Positions 8,989-19,048 are shown, numbered from the stretch's first letter. The stretch is DNA of 64,000 bases from FW021-bin31 sp964478125 (GCA_964478125.1 CAYZGR010000006.1:25928-89927); one strand, 5' to 3'. Notes: generated from the letters alone by a model not told the origin. Numbers and translations: made by a program.

Positions 8989-9228
8989 TTAACCCTTTTT
9001 CTTTTTTTTATTCGCTGATTCCTTTTTTCCCGATTCCCTTTTTGGGGAGTCTGTTTTTTTCTTGGGGACCTTTTTCCCCTTCTCTCTTGCCTCCGAAAGT
9101 CCGATGGCGACCGCCTGTTTCGGATTGGTTACTTTTTTTCCGCTTTTTCCGCTTTTTAATTTCCCTTCTTTCATTTCTTTGACGGCCCTTTTAACATCTT
9201 TTTGAGCACTCTTTGAATACTTAGGCAT
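8989..9228 (-). CDS. DUF6496-like small basic protein
   Basis: A 79-residue, strongly basic protein starting MPKYSKSAQKDVKRAVKEMKEG. The segment NPKQAVAIGLSEAREKGKKVP matches the small Lys-rich DUF6496 family as I remember it; a run of lysines ends the protein. An upstream in-frame ATG 12 codons earlier adds a hydrophobic tail and is disfavoured because family members begin MPKYS. Such proteins may bind nucleic acid, but this is not established. It is divergent from the glucoamylase gene, with 91 bases between. Confidence 0.75.
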   Translation of the reverse strand: MPKYSKSAQKDVKRAVKEMKEGKLKSGKSGKKVTNPKQAVAIGLSEAREKGKKVPKKKTDSPKRESGKKESANKKKKKG

Positions 9229-9292
9229 AACTGTAATTTTAGTTTGTAGAAAATATAAATACAAATTTTATACCCGATATTTTCCCGGGGAA

Positions 9293-9308
9293 TGGCATAA
9301 GAATTGCC
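9293..9308 (+). promoter_or_regulatory. Sigma-54-like -24/-12 promoter
   Basis: TGGCATAAGAATTGCC has GG at 9294-9295 and GC at 9306-9307, the spacing required for sigma-54. A start 12 bases past GC would fall at about 9319, immediately before the ATG at 9320, implying an almost leaderless message. A TTGTAGAAAATATAAAT stretch at 9244-9260 resembles the left half of the recurring upstream motif. Confidence 0.55.
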
Positions 9309-9319
9309 CTATCAGGGGT

Positions 9320-11710
9320 ATGGGTAAACAGAAAAACGCACCCGGCGCTCCGGGTATTGCCGCACGTTGGACTCCCAGCGCTAAAGAAGGCATCGGCAAA
9401 GCCTTAAATGCTTCTTCAAATGTGAGTTTTACGATTAGTCACGGGATATTAAATGAGATCTATTATCCCAGTGAGGACATGGCTTGTACGCGAGATATGG
9501 AATTTATTGTTACAAATGGAAAAGACTTCTTTTCTGAAGAGAAGCGACATACCACCCATGATATTCGTATGGCGGATAAGGGTATTCCGGCTTATAAGAT
9601 TATGAACGGATGTACAGAGGGACATTACGGTATTGAAAAGACCATTATTGCGGATCCCATCAGGGATGTGGTTTTACAAGAAATACGTTTTCAGGCGCTG
9701 AAAGGGGAAATAAAAGATTATCAACTACATGCTATACTGGCCCCCCATATAGGCAATAGCGGAGGGGGAAATACGGCATGGGTGGGAGCGTATAAAGGCA
9801 TGTCTATGCTATTTGCTTACAGGAATGGAAAAACGCTGGCTTTTGCCTGTTCTTATCCCTGGAAGAAGCGTTCGGTGGGGTACGTAGGGAAATCGGATGG
9901 CTGGACGGATCTCAGCCGGCATAAGCAAATGACATGGGAATATCAACATGCCGAAAATGGAAATGTAGCCTTAACCGGGCAAATAGATCTGGATAAAGTA
10001 GAGGACACTTTTTTACTGGCCATTGGATTTGGTACTGATATGGAAGAAGCCGGCCTGCATGTACGATCTTCTTTGCTCAATGGCTTTGACGAAGCGCATC
10101 AACTGTATGTGAAAGAATGGAAGGAATGGCAAAAGATGATAACACATCGCAATTCGTCTAAAAATGCAGCCGGTAAACTTTTTCGTGAGAGCGCTGCCGT
10201 TTTACGAATGCATGAAGCCAAACGGTTTCCCGGAGCCATTGTGGCCAGCATGTCTATCCCCTGGGGCGCCGCTAAGGGCGATCAGGATATAGGCGGTTAT
10301 CATATGGTGTGGGCCCGGGACCTGGTTGAAACTTCCGGCGGACTGATGGCTATGGGAACGCATCCCGGGACACAGCGCATACTCAATTATCTTGCCGCCA
10401 CACAGGAAGCGGACGGTTCCTGGCCTCAAAATATGTGGCTGTCCGGTAAACCGCACTGGACGGGTATCCAATTGGATGAAATAGCGCTTCCCGTTTTATT
10501 GATCGATCTTTTTAAAAATAAAAAACTGATTGATTCCAAATACTTTGAAAGTTATTGGAAGGTGGTGAAAAAGGCGGCGGGATATCTCGTGCGCGAGGGG
10601 CCCTATACGCTTCAGGACCGCTGGGAAAAACTACCGGGCTATTCTACTTTTACAATGGCGACAGAAGTTGCAGCTTTATTGGCTGCGGCCGATTTTGCAA
10701 AAGACAACAACAAACCCAATCTGGCCAAGTATTTATTTGAAACGGCGGATTACTGGAATGATCATATTGAAACATGGACTTATGTAACGGGGACGCAATT
10801 AGCAAAAGATGTAGGGGTGGAAGGATATTATATCCGCATTAATCCTTTTAAAGATGTGGCGGCACAAGATCTCAAGGAGCGAAAAATACATCTCGGAAAT
10901 CATAAAGAGGACGAAGGCTGGGCCCGGGTTAATGAGCTGGTAAGCCCGGACGCCTTGGCCCTTGTACGCTTTGGCCTGCGTGCAGCGGACGATCCCCGCA
11001 TTTTAAATACCATCCGTGTAATAGATCATTTGTTAAAGGTGGAGACGCCGCACGGACCTTGCTGGTATCGATACAATAACGACGGTTATGGAGAAAAGGC
11101 GGACGGTACTGAATATGATGGACTGGGTATCGGACGTGCATGGCCGCTTTTGACAGGCGAACGAGCCCATTATGAGATCGCAGCAGGTCATTTGCAAAAG
11201 GCCAGGTCGCTGGTAAAGACTATGGAAGCATTTGCCAATTACGGGTTGATCCCTGAACAGATATGGGATCGGGAAGATATGCCTGAAAAGGAGCTTTATT
11301 TTGGAAAACATTCCGGTTCCGCTATGCCGTTGGTTTGGGCACAGGCAGAATATATTAAGTTGTGTGCTTCTTTAAAGTTAAAAAAGATATTTGATATGCC
11401 CGAGCATACACGCGTACGCTATCTGGAAAATAAAGAATCTTCACCCTATGAGAAGTGGAGTTTTGAAAGACCTTGCGAGGCCTTGAAGAAAGGTAAGAAA
11501 TTGAGAATTGAAACAAAGGTCCCCGCCACCATTCACTGGACTACGAATGACTGGAAAACAAGTAAAGATGTGGATACAGTGGATACGGGCCTGGGGATCC
11601 ACTACGCTGATTTGCCAAAAAATTCCGGAAGCGGTGTTTTTCAATTTACTTTTTATTGGAAAGAGGCAGATCAATGGGAGCATAAAAATTTTAGTGTTGA
11701 ACAAAAATAA
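9320..11710 (+). CDS. GH15 glucoamylase/glucodextranase-like glycoside hydrolase
   Basis: A 796-residue protein with the two-part layout of bacterial glucoamylases. An N-terminal beta-sandwich (about residues 10-270) begins with the family-typical APGAPG...SHGILNEIYYP. An (alpha/alpha)6 catalytic domain follows, with GGYHMVWARDLVETSGGLM, a segment that lines the active site in this family, then NMWLSGKPHWTGIQLDE, and a late PEQIWD segment expected to hold a catalytic glutamate. There is no signal peptide, so it should release glucose from alpha-glucans or dextran-like oligosaccharides inside the cell. The gene is 12 bases before an SDR gene. The start is supported by APGAPG at its normal distance, although the promoter-like element lies directly in front. 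Confidence 0.87.
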   Translation: MGKQKNAPGAPGIAARWTPSAKEGIGKALNASSNVSFTISHGILNEIYYPSEDMACTRDMEFIVTNGKDFFSEEKRHTTHDIRMADKGIPAYKIMNGCTEGHYGIEKTIIADPIRDVVLQEIRFQALKGEIKDYQLHAILAPHIGNSGGGNTAWVGAYKGMSMLFAYRNGKTLAFACSYPWKKRSVGYVGKSDGWTDLSRHKQMTWEYQHAENGNVALTGQIDLDKVEDTFLLAIGFGTDMEEAGLHVRSSLLNGFDEAHQLYVKEWKEWQKMITHRNSSKNAAGKLFRESAAVLRMHEAKRFPGAIVASMSIPWGAAKGDQDIGGYHMVWARDLVETSGGLMAMGTHPGTQRILNYLAATQEADGSWPQNMWLSGKPHWTGIQLDEIALPVLLIDLFKNKKLIDSKYFESYWKVVKKAAGYLVREGPYTLQDRWEKLPGYSTFTMATEVAALLAAADFAKDNNKPNLAKYLFETADYWNDHIETWTYVTGTQLAKDVGVEGYYIRINPFKDVAAQDLKERKIHLGNHKEDEGWARVNELVSPDALALVRFGLRAADDPRILNTIRVIDHLLKVETPHGPCWYRYNNDGYGEKADGTEYDGLGIGRAWPLLTGERAHYEIAAGHLQKARSLVKTMEAFANYGLIPEQIWDREDMPEKELYFGKHSGSAMPLVWAQAEYIKLCASLKLKKIFDMPEHTRVRYLENKESSPYEKWSFERPCEALKKGKKLRIETKVPATIHWTTNDWKTSKDVDTVDTGLGIHYADLPKNSGSGVFQFTFYWKEADQWEHKNFSVEQK

Positions 11711-11722
11711 AATTAAAGGATC

Positions 11723-12742
11723 ATGAGTACGAAACTTTCAGGGAAAACGATCGTAATAACAGGCGCTTCCGCAGGGCTGGGCCGTTCCCTCGTTCGTGAA
11801 TTTGCAAAACAAGGCGTTCAGCTTGGACTCATAGCAAGGGGGAAAGAAGGGTTGGAAGGCGCGCGAAAGGAGGCGGAAAAACTGGGGAGTAAAGCTTTGG
11901 CCATAGAAACCGATGTAAGTGATGCACAGCAAATCGAAAGTGCGCGTAAGCAGATAGAAGAACGCTTTGGCAATATTGATATATGGATCAACAATGCAAT
12001 GGTAAGCGTATTTGGCGAATTTAAGAACATCACCTCCGAAGAATTTAAAAGAGTAACCGAGGTTACTTATCTGGGGCAGGTTTATGGAACCCGGGAAGCT
12101 TTAAAAAGTATGATGCTTCGCGATAAAGGAACGATCATTCTGATTGGTTCGGCATTGGCCCATCGGGGAATTCCTTTACAAACCGCCTATTGTGGCGCTA
12201 AACATGGGATACTCGGTTTTTTTGAATCTTTACGAAGTGAGTTGATCCATGATAAAAGTAACATCCGCTTATGCATGATACAAATGCCGGCATTGAATAC
12301 AACGCAATTCAGACTGGTACGGAATAAACTTCCCTTTAAACCGCGGCCCATGGGAACCATTTATGAACCTGAAATAGCAGCTAAAGCGGTCGTTTGGGTA
12401 GCCAGGCATCCGCAAAGGGAAACTCGCGTAGGCCTGACCACTCTGGAAAGTATTCTGGGTAATAAATTATGTCCCACCTTTATGGATTATTATCTTGCCG
12501 ATAAGGGATATGCAGAACAACAAACTTCCGAATCGGCAGATCCAAATGCAGAAGACAACCTTTGGGAGCCGGTAAGCGGAGACCATGGCGCTCACGGCGC
12601 TTTTGAAGCCCAAACTACCCGCAGCAGTCCCTTATTATCAACTGAAAAACACAAGTGGATGGCTTTGGCCGGTATGGTATTATTGGCATGGACAGCCGGG
12701 CGTACAATAAAGGGTATAAGGGGAAAAAGAAACCACAGATAG
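11723..12742 (+). CDS. SDR-family oxidoreductase with C-terminal membrane anchor
   Basis: A 339-residue short-chain dehydrogenase. TGASAGLG near residue 13 binds the cofactor, INNA is the structural motif, and the active-site Ser (IGSALAHRG) and YxxxK (YCGAK) are present. After the Rossmann domain there is an extension of about 80 residues ending in a hydrophobic helix (WMALAGMVLLAW) and a basic tail, so the protein is probably membrane-tethered. The substrate is unknown. It is likely co-transcribed with the GH15 gene. Confidence 0.8.
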   Translation: MSTKLSGKTIVITGASAGLGRSLVREFAKQGVQLGLIARGKEGLEGARKEAEKLGSKALAIETDVSDAQQIESARKQIEERFGNIDIWINNAMVSVFGEFKNITSEEFKRVTEVTYLGQVYGTREALKSMMLRDKGTIILIGSALAHRGIPLQTAYCGAKHGILGFFESLRSELIHDKSNIRLCMIQMPALNTTQFRLVRNKLPFKPRPMGTIYEPEIAAKAVVWVARHPQRETRVGLTTLESILGNKLCPTFMDYYLADKGYAEQQTSESADPNAEDNLWEPVSGDHGAHGAFEAQTTRSSPLLSTEKHKWMALAGMVLLAWTAGRTIKGIRGKRNHR

Positions 12743-12861
12743 ACGATGGGGTTTAAGGTCATTATTGATTAGGCGGCACTTGATATTATAGATTTGGTAT
12801 TATAGAAATAATGGCGTAAGCTCCTTTTATTAAAAGGGGTCATGTAATAATGAAACGATAG

Positions 12862-12961
12862 NNNNNNNNNNNNNNNNNNNNNNNNNNNNNNNNNNNNNNN
12901 NNNNNNNNNNNNNNNNNNNNNNNNNNNNNNNNNNNNNNNNNNNNNNNNNNNNNNNNNNNNN
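12862..12961. other. Scaffold gap (100 N)
   Basis: Exactly 100 unknown bases, a placeholder for a gap of unknown size. The surrounding 12743-12966 stretch shows no gene I can support; a short CCTTTTATTAAAAGG dyad precedes the gap. Confidence 0.95.
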
Positions 12962-12966
12962 ACTCA

Positions 12967-13059
12967 TTAATGGATATCTTCGATCCCGGCTTTCTTAATG
13001 ACTTTTCTTTTTTTAGACAGCTCTTTCCCTTTACCATCAGAGAAAAGAATCTTCAACAT
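12967..13059 (-). CDS. Possible 30-residue basic peptide
   Basis: A short complete frame starting MLKILFSDGKGKELSKKRK and ending GIEDIH lies 4 bases after the DUF4142 stop codon. It is Lys-rich with no signal peptide. A different frame through the same bases (start 13037) runs into the gap and cannot be excluded instead. Support is only the tight spacing and a protein-like composition. Confidence 0.3.
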   Translation of the reverse strand: MLKILFSDGKGKELSKKRKVIKKAGIEDIH

Positions 13060-13063
13060 TTTA

Positions 13064-13759
13064 CTAATCGGAATCGTTGTTCCTCCTGCTGTTAAAATCA
13101 TTTTGATTCATGCCTCCCGCGGTATCCAGATTGTTCTGGTTGGGACTCATCGTTGGGGTCATGGGAGATGTGGGTGTCGCGTTTCCCTGGTTTCTTGTGT
13201 TTCCCTTGATCGCATCCTGTATGGATTGTGCAGAATCAAGATGTTTTTGTAATTCCGGAAGCGTGTTTTCAATAAAGGCTCTTACATCTCCATCCTGAAT
13301 TTTCTTTTCTGCTTTTTGATAGGTTTTAATGGCATCCTTATGCCCTTTGACCATATCATCAATAAAGGCTTCATCAAAATCCTGACCCTTTTTCTTTTGT
13401 AAATCCGATGCATTTGATTTGTGCTTTTCATCAAGCGAATCGGGTAAGGTCACGTTCTTGTTTTGGGCGAGTGTTTGAAGTTTGTCGTTTGCAGCCTCGT
13501 GATCCTGCACGATCATGGATGCAAAATCCCGCACTCTGGAAATAGTTGCCTGTTGTTTGGCTATAGATCCTAATTTTATTTCATTCAGGTTAATAATGGC
13601 CGCTTCCACCATAAAATCCGAAGCATCTTTTGGTAGGGGCTTGTTGGCATGATTTATAGAATCTGCCCTCTGCTTACTGTCCTTGCCGCCACTGTTGTTA
13701 CACGCCTGAAATAGAAAAAAGGACAGCAGGATCGCGCTAAAAAAACATAACTTTTTCAT
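13064..13759 (-). CDS. DUF4142 lipoprotein
   Basis: A 231-residue protein with a lipoprotein signal (basic MKK, hydrophobic stretch, FQAC lipobox with Cys near residue 20). The next 140 residues match the DUF4142 pattern: a helical, ferritin-like fold with DASDFMVEAAIINLNEIKLG, VRDFASMIVQDHEAANDKL and DMVKGHKDAIKTYQKAEK. The C-terminus is low-complexity and Asn/Pro/Met-rich. DUF4142 proteins are exported proteins of unknown function, often seen with stress genes. A degenerate TGGAAT...TTTGAA element lies 40 bases upstream (13785-13800). Confidence 0.88.
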   Translation of the reverse strand: MKKLCFFSAILLSFFLFQACNNSGGKDSKQRADSINHANKPLPKDASDFMVEAAIINLNEIKLGSIAKQQATISRVRDFASMIVQDHEAANDKLQTLAQNKNVTLPDSLDEKHKSNASDLQKKKGQDFDEAFIDDMVKGHKDAIKTYQKAEKKIQDGDVRAFIENTLPELQKHLDSAQSIQDAIKGNTRNQGNATPTSPMTPTMSPNQNNLDTAGGMNQNDFNSRRNNDSD

Positions 13760-13921
13760 AAGACTAACTTTTTATAAATAACGGTTCAAAGTTCATTCCA
13801 TTTATGGTTTATTTATTTTGTTCATTAAGATTGAATAAGGGTATTGTACTTATAGAGCAGATCTGACCAAAACAGTAAAGAGATCCTGAAAACACCTGAC
13901 AAGGCTCATATTTAAAAGATA

Positions 13922-13940
13922 GTGTAGAAAAAATACCCCA
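13922..13940 (+). promoter_or_regulatory. Recurring upstream motif, copy 2
   Basis: GTGTAGAAAAAATACCCCA closely matches the copies at 34044 and 44500 (shared GTGTAGAAA core). It stands 113 bases before the GTG start of the large hybrid kinase gene. Confidence 0.4.
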
Positions 13941-13970
13941 AAGGGACCCTTGCCGAAAAGCATTTTATAC

Positions 13971-13994
13971 AGGCATTTTTTTTGACTACATTTG
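13971..13994 (+). promoter_or_regulatory. Candidate promoter of the CheB/CheR kinase
   Basis: AGGCATTTTTTTTGAC (13971-13986) is a degenerate -24/-12 element 63 bases before the GTG. It overlaps TACATTTG (13987-13994), which matches the Bacteroidota housekeeping -7 box TAnnTTTG. Either reading is possible. Confidence 0.35.
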
Positions 13995-14034
13995 TACATA
14001 GTACGTATCAATGGGATAAACTTAAAGAGATCAC

Positions 14035-17000
14035 GTGGCAAAGACTGGGAAAACATCGGATAGCAAAGGATCTTTATCTGATAAGGACTCCGGAGCTACA
14101 AAAAATTTTTTGGCAGTGGGCCTTGGCGCTTCCGCCGGCGACATAAGCGCGCTTAAGGAGTTTTTCGCCGCCATGCCCGCGGACAGCGGGATGGCTTTTG
14201 TGGTGTTCTTACATTCTTCACAAACCCCAAAGCATAATCTTGCGGAACTTCTCCGTCGCAAGACCAAAATGAAAGTGATGCAGGTAGCGCGTACGGTGAC
14301 CGTAAAACCGGATAACGTATATGTGATCCCTTCTGAAAGGCATTTTGAAATACAGGATGGGATGATAAAACTCGGCGCTGCCGGGCATATCCAAGGCGTG
14401 CGGACAACGATGGACCGCTTTTTCCGCACGATGGCGGAGGCCTATAGCAGAAAAGCGGTTTGTATTATTTTATCGGGTACGGATTCGGACGGAATGATGG
14501 GAATGAAGCACATCAAGGACAAGGGTGGTTTTGCGATGCTCCGGGATCCGGGGGAGGCAGAATTTGATGGTATGCCGGCAAGTGCTATTGATATCAAAAT
14601 TGCCGATGTGGTGCTTCCTGTGAAAGACATGCCGGAGAAATTGATGTTTATACGCGAGACCACGGCAAAGTGGCGGTTGGCGGATAAAGAGGATGGTAGG
14701 GTAGCTGCAGAAATAAAAAATATCAATCTGTTACGCGACGTACTTACCCTGCTTCGGGTTCGTACAGGGCATGACTTTTCCAGTTATAAACGGCCCACCC
14801 TTCTGCGGCGGTTGGCCAGGCATCTTCAGGTCTATGAGACGGATGATCTGGAAGCATATCTCAAAATCCTGCGGGCCAACCCGGAGGAAGTTTTGTCGCT
14901 GCTGAAAAACCTGCTGATCAATGTGACGGGTTTTTTTCGGGATAAAGAAGCCTTTGAGGTATTGGAAAAAAAAGTGATCCCGGCTTTATTTAAGGATAAA
15001 AATGAAGCCGGACAGGTACGCGTTTGGATAGCCGGCTGTTCTACCGGGGAAGAGGCGTATTCAATCGCCATATTGCTCAGTGAGTATGCTGCGAATCTCC
15101 CCCATCCGCCAAAGATCCAATTGTTTGCCTCAGATGTGGATGAGGAAGCCATTAGCGAAGCCCGGGAAGGCCGCTTTTCGGAGGCGGCGGTATCTGATAT
15201 TTCTCCGGCACGGCTACAAAAGTTTTTTATAAAAGAAGAAGATCATACTTACCGCGTTCGGAAAGGCATACGGGAGAAGATTTTATTTGCCCCGCATAAC
15301 ATTCTGCGCGATCCGCCTTTTTCCCGGCTGGACCTGGTGAGTTGTAGGAATGTGATGATCTATCTGAACCGTAAAACACAGGAACAGATATTAAGCATCT
15401 TTCATTTTGCCCTGCGGGAAAATGGCTTTTTATTTCTGGGTTCCTCCGAAACGGCGGGGGGCGCTTCCAGACATTTTTCGCCCGTGGATAAGAAGCAACG
15501 CATTTACCATTGCAGGCCCTCCGGTGGAAACTGGAAGGCTCCCCCCTCCTTACCATTATCGGGCGCCTGGGACCTTCAACGACATGAATCATCAACGGAA
15601 GCCGGCGGCAACCTGCAATCTTTCGGGGAATTGCATCACCGGCTTATTGAATATTATGCGCCGCCTTCTATCCTGATCAACGAAGAGGGCGATATATTGC
15701 ATCTAAGCGAAAGTGCCGGCAAGTACTTGCATTTTTCCGGCGGAGAACCTTCTTTCAATATCGCCAGGGTCATTCATCCGGATCTGTTATCGGATATCAG
15801 GGCGGCATCATATACTGCGCGTAAAGAAAATAAGACGGTAGAGGCGAAGAATATACGCGTCCAGATGAGCGGAGGGGAAAAGCGCCTCAATATTACGGTG
15901 CGGCCGGTGGGGGCCCCCGGCGTGGCCGTGCTCATCCTTTTTGAGGAAAATACGGAAAAGCTCCCTTCAGAACAGTCCATGCATGCTATTATTGCCGGCG
16001 ACAAGGCCATGGAGGCCGTGGTACGCCGGATGGAAGAGGAGCTTAGGCACACCAAGGACCGGCTGCGGAATACCATTGAGCAAAATGAGACCTCTACCGA
16101 AGAGCTCAAGGCCTCCAATGAAGAACTGCAGGCCATTAATGAAGAATTGCGTTCGACGGCGGAAGAGTTGGAGACCAGCAAAGAAGAACTGCAGTCGGTA
16201 AATGAGGAATTGACGACGGTAAACAATGAGCTAAAAAACAAGGTAGAGGAGGTGAGTCGTGCCCATTCAGACCTGGAAAACCTGATGCGTTCTACCAACA
16301 TTGCCACAATCTTTCTGGATAAAGAGTTGAACATTAAGCGTTATACACCGAGCGCAACAAGTGTTTTCAACTTGATCCCCGGCGACATTGGCAGGCCCCT
16401 CTCGCACATTACCCATCGCCTGTCTCCCGATCATTTTCAGAAAGATGCTGCGGAAGTACTGCAATCCCTGCAACCGCTGGAACTTGAGGTGCAATCGGAT
16501 GACGGACGTGCTTTTGTTAGTCGCTTTTCGCCGTACCGGACAACGGATGACAAAATTGACGGGGTGGTCATCTCTTTTATTGATATCACGAAGCGCAAAA
16601 AGGCTGAACACCGGATCAGGGAAGGGCGGGCTTATGCGGAAGCTATTATTGCCACCGTGCGGGAGCCCCTTATCGTGCTCGACAAAGAGCTGCGGGTGGT
16701 GTTCGCGAGCCATTCTTTTTATAAGACCTTCGGAGTCACCCGGGAAGCCTTTGAGGGACAGTATATTTATGCACTGGGAAATCGCCGGTGGGAGGATCCG
16801 AAGTTACGCAAGCTACATGGGATGCTCGGGAGCGTCCTGTCACAGGAAAGCCGGTTCCGGGATTTCGAAGCAGAGCAATATTTTGATAACCTGGGCCTGC
16901 GTACGATGTTGTTTAGCGCTCGCGAAATAGCCCATACCGATGGAAAGGAACGTATGATTCTGCTGACCATAGAAGACATCACTGAAAGAAAAAAGACGGA

Positions 17001-17325
17001 AGATCGGCAGAAATTTATCTTGAAACTTTCCGATGCGCTTCGGCCATTGAAGGATGCAGCGGCAATCCAGGAAACTGCAGCGCGGCTGTTGGGCCAACAA
17101 TTAAAGGCCTCACGCGCTTTCTACTTTACGGTGAAACAGGATAAACAGAATGGCGGGTATGTTCATATTATCGCGGGCGACTATCACCAACCCGGTATAG
17201 CAAGCATAGCCGGTCGCTATCCGCCGCTGGCAGATAAACAAAACGTGTATGCCGGTTTGCCAAAAGGAGAAAATCTTGTGGTAGCCGATGTGAATAAGCT
17301 TTCAAAACACGCGCAAGGAGCAAAA
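14035..17325 (+). CDS. CheB-CheR-PAS hybrid sensor kinase, N-terminal part (runs into gap)
   Basis: The visible 1097 residues hold, in order: a CheB methylesterase domain (GASAG serine near 33, FLH histidine near 60, SGTDSDGMMG aspartate), a CheR methyltransferase (helical N-domain from about 235, SAM motif GCSTGEEAYSIA near 332, NVMIYL), a long Glu-rich coiled coil (about 660-745), PAS domains from about 750 and 865, and the start of a GAF-like domain. The start is GTG, giving MAKTGKTS. The frame then enters the 17326 gap. The same protein very probably resumes at 17426 with PAS and kinase domains. Such proteins act as self-contained multi-input sensors outside classical chemotaxis; no receptors or cheA lie nearby. 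Confidence 0.85.
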
Positions 17326-17425
17326 NNNNNNNNNNNNNNNNNNNNNNNNNNNNNNNNNNNNNNNNNNNNNNNNNNNNNNNNNNNNNNNNNNNNNNNNNNN
17401 NNNNNNNNNNNNNNNNNNNNNNNNN
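17326..17425. other. Scaffold gap (100 N) inside the hybrid kinase gene
   Basis: Exactly 100 N. The coding frames before and after differ by one base if the gap were truly 100, which simply shows its real length is not 100. Confidence 0.95.
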
Positions 17426-18466
17426 TCGGAAGCCAATTACCGGGGTATGGTCAATCAGGCGATAGCCGGCATTTCGAAAATTGATAAGGCCGGACAGATC
17501 ATCTTTTCCAATGAACAAATGGCAGAAATGCTGGGCTATAAAGTAGATGAATTCGTACAGTTGAATATAATGGATGTGGTTCATGAAAAGGATAAGGAAA
17601 GGACCGGCAAATTGTTTGACCGGTTAAAAGCAGGGGGAGCGGCTTATACCGTTGAAAAACGGCTGGTGTGCAAAAACGGCCGTTATATATGGGTCAATAA
17701 CCAGGTCTCTCCCATTCTTGATAAAGACGGCCAATTTGTCTCCGCACTCCTTGTTTCCATAGATATTACAGAACAAAAGACCATTGAAAAACAAAAAAAT
17801 GATTTTATAGGAATCGCCAGCCATGAGCTGAAGACCCCGTTGACCGGCATTAATGCTTATACCGAGCTATTGCTGGAGAAATTTTCCGGGAAAGGGGCAT
17901 CCGACTCCGCTTCTCTTGTGAAAAAGCTCAATAAACAGGTAGACCGGTTAAACAGGCTGATCCGCGGCTTACTGGATACTACCCGTATCTCGGAAGGCCG
18001 TTTTGATTTACAGTATGAGCGTTTTGATTTAAATAAGCTGATCGAGGAAAGAGTATCGGAAGCACGCGTGACGGCCCCTCGTCATGAAATAATAGTGGAG
18101 CCTGGCGAACTGCGGCCTTTACTCGCGGATCCCGAACGGATCGGGCAGGTATTAACCAATCTCGTTTCGAATGCGGTAAAGTACTCGCCGGATGCCGAAA
18201 AGGTCATTGTAACATCAAAAGATATAAATGGGGAAAAGGTGAAGGTCCGTGTGCGTGATTTTGGAATTGGAGTGAGACCGGAGATGCGGCACGAAATTTT
18301 TAAACGCTTTTTCAGGTCATTGGATTCGGGAAATGCTTCCGGCTTTGGGTTGGGACTTTACATTTCAAACGAAATAATTAAAATGCATTTTGGGGAAATG
18401 GGAGTGGAAAACCTGGAAACAGGCTCTGTTTTTTATTTTATAATACCTTACAAGCCAGAAGGATGA
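17426..18466 (+). CDS. PAS-histidine kinase, C-terminal part of the hybrid kinase
   Basis: The frame is open from the gap edge (SEANYRGMVNQA) and contains a PAS/PAC domain (IAGISKIDKAGQIIFSN to VSIDITEQK), a HisKA dimerisation helix with the phospho-acceptor His in SHELKTPLTG, and an HATPase domain with N box NLVSNAVKYS, G1 DFGIG and G2 GFGLGLYI. Internal ATG 17447 is not taken as a start because coding continues upstream. It ends in an ATGA overlap with the response-regulator gene, so the two are translationally coupled and probably a cognate pair. Confidence 0.85.
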   Translation, partial: SEANYRGMVNQAIAGISKIDKAGQIIFSNEQMAEMLGYKVDEFVQLNIMDVVHEKDKERTGKLFDRLKAGGAAYTVEKRLVCKNGRYIWVNNQVSPILDKDGQFVSALLVSIDITEQKTIEKQKNDFIGIASHELKTPLTGINAYTELLLEKFSGKGASDSASLVKKLNKQVDRLNRLIRGLLDTTRISEGRFDLQYERFDLNKLIEERVSEARVTAPRHEIIVEPGELRPLLADPERIGQVLTNLVSNAVKYSPDAEKVIVTSKDINGEKVKVRVRDFGIGVRPEMRHEIFKRFFRSLDSGNASGFGLGLYISNEIIKMHFGEMGVENLETGSVFYFIIPYKPEG

Positions 18467-18831
18467 AGAAAGGTATGAAAAAAATAATATTTGTGGATGA
18501 TGATCCTGATATTCAGGAAATCATCAGATTGGTATTTGAAAATGCCGGTTATGAAGTAGACGTTTATGGAAAAGGAGCTCCCTTATTAGAGTACCGCTAT
18601 GATCCGCCCGATATTATTATTCTGGATAAACAACTTCCGGATATAGACGGCCTGGATATTTGTCGCAGGCTCAAACGCAATGAGAAAACGAAAGATATTC
18701 CGGTGATCATGCTTTCTGCCAATCCTGATATTAAGACCCTGGGAGCGAATGCGGGAGCGGAAGAAAGCGTGGAAAAACCCTTTAATATAAAATTTCTTAA
18801 AAAGCTCATCGCTAAATATACAGATGGATGA
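18463..18831 (+). CDS. Single-domain response regulator (CheY-like)
   Basis: A 122-residue receiver domain and nothing else. The acidic pocket (FVDDD, residues 11-14), phospho-acceptor Asp 55 (IILDK) and Lys 105 (EKPF) are present. It has no DNA-binding output, so it must act by protein contact or as a phosphate relay. The start overlaps the kinase stop by four bases; a second in-frame ATG five codons in is also possible. Confidence 0.9.
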   Translation: MKKGMKKIIFVDDDPDIQEIIRLVFENAGYEVDVYGKGAPLLEYRYDPPDIIILDKQLPDIDGLDICRRLKRNEKTKDIPVIMLSANPDIKTLGANAGAEESVEKPFNIKFLKKLIAKYTDG

Positions 18832-18844
18832 AATGTTGCTCATA

Positions 18845-18863
18845 ATGGGAAAAATTTCCCCAT
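18845..18863 (+). promoter_or_regulatory. Recurring upstream motif, copy 3 (near-palindrome)
   Basis: ATGGGAAAAATTTCCCCAT is an almost perfect dyad sharing AAATTTCCCCAT with the other copies. It lies about 125 bases ahead of the -24/-12-like element for the PfpI gene. Confidence 0.4.
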
Positions 18864-18987
18864 AGTGATGAAATTGATTTATCCATGTGGAACAACGTAT
18901 TCCCCTAAAGAGGCCTCAACGTTCCAAGCCGGCTCCATATTTTTAAAGACATGATTTTCCGACATGCTGGAAACTCTTTACCTCTAG

Positions 18988-19003
18988 TGGCATAAATATT
19001 GGA
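18988..19003 (+). promoter_or_regulatory. Sigma-54-like -24/-12 element
   Basis: TGGCATAAATATTGGA has GG (18989) and GG (19001) exactly 12 apart and lies 60 bases before the PfpI ATG. The continuation TTGGATTTAT is shared with the element at 20997-21012. Confidence 0.45.
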
Positions 19004-19048
19004 TTTATGAAGAGTAGAACTGTAAATTGAACCTTAAATTAAAAAACC

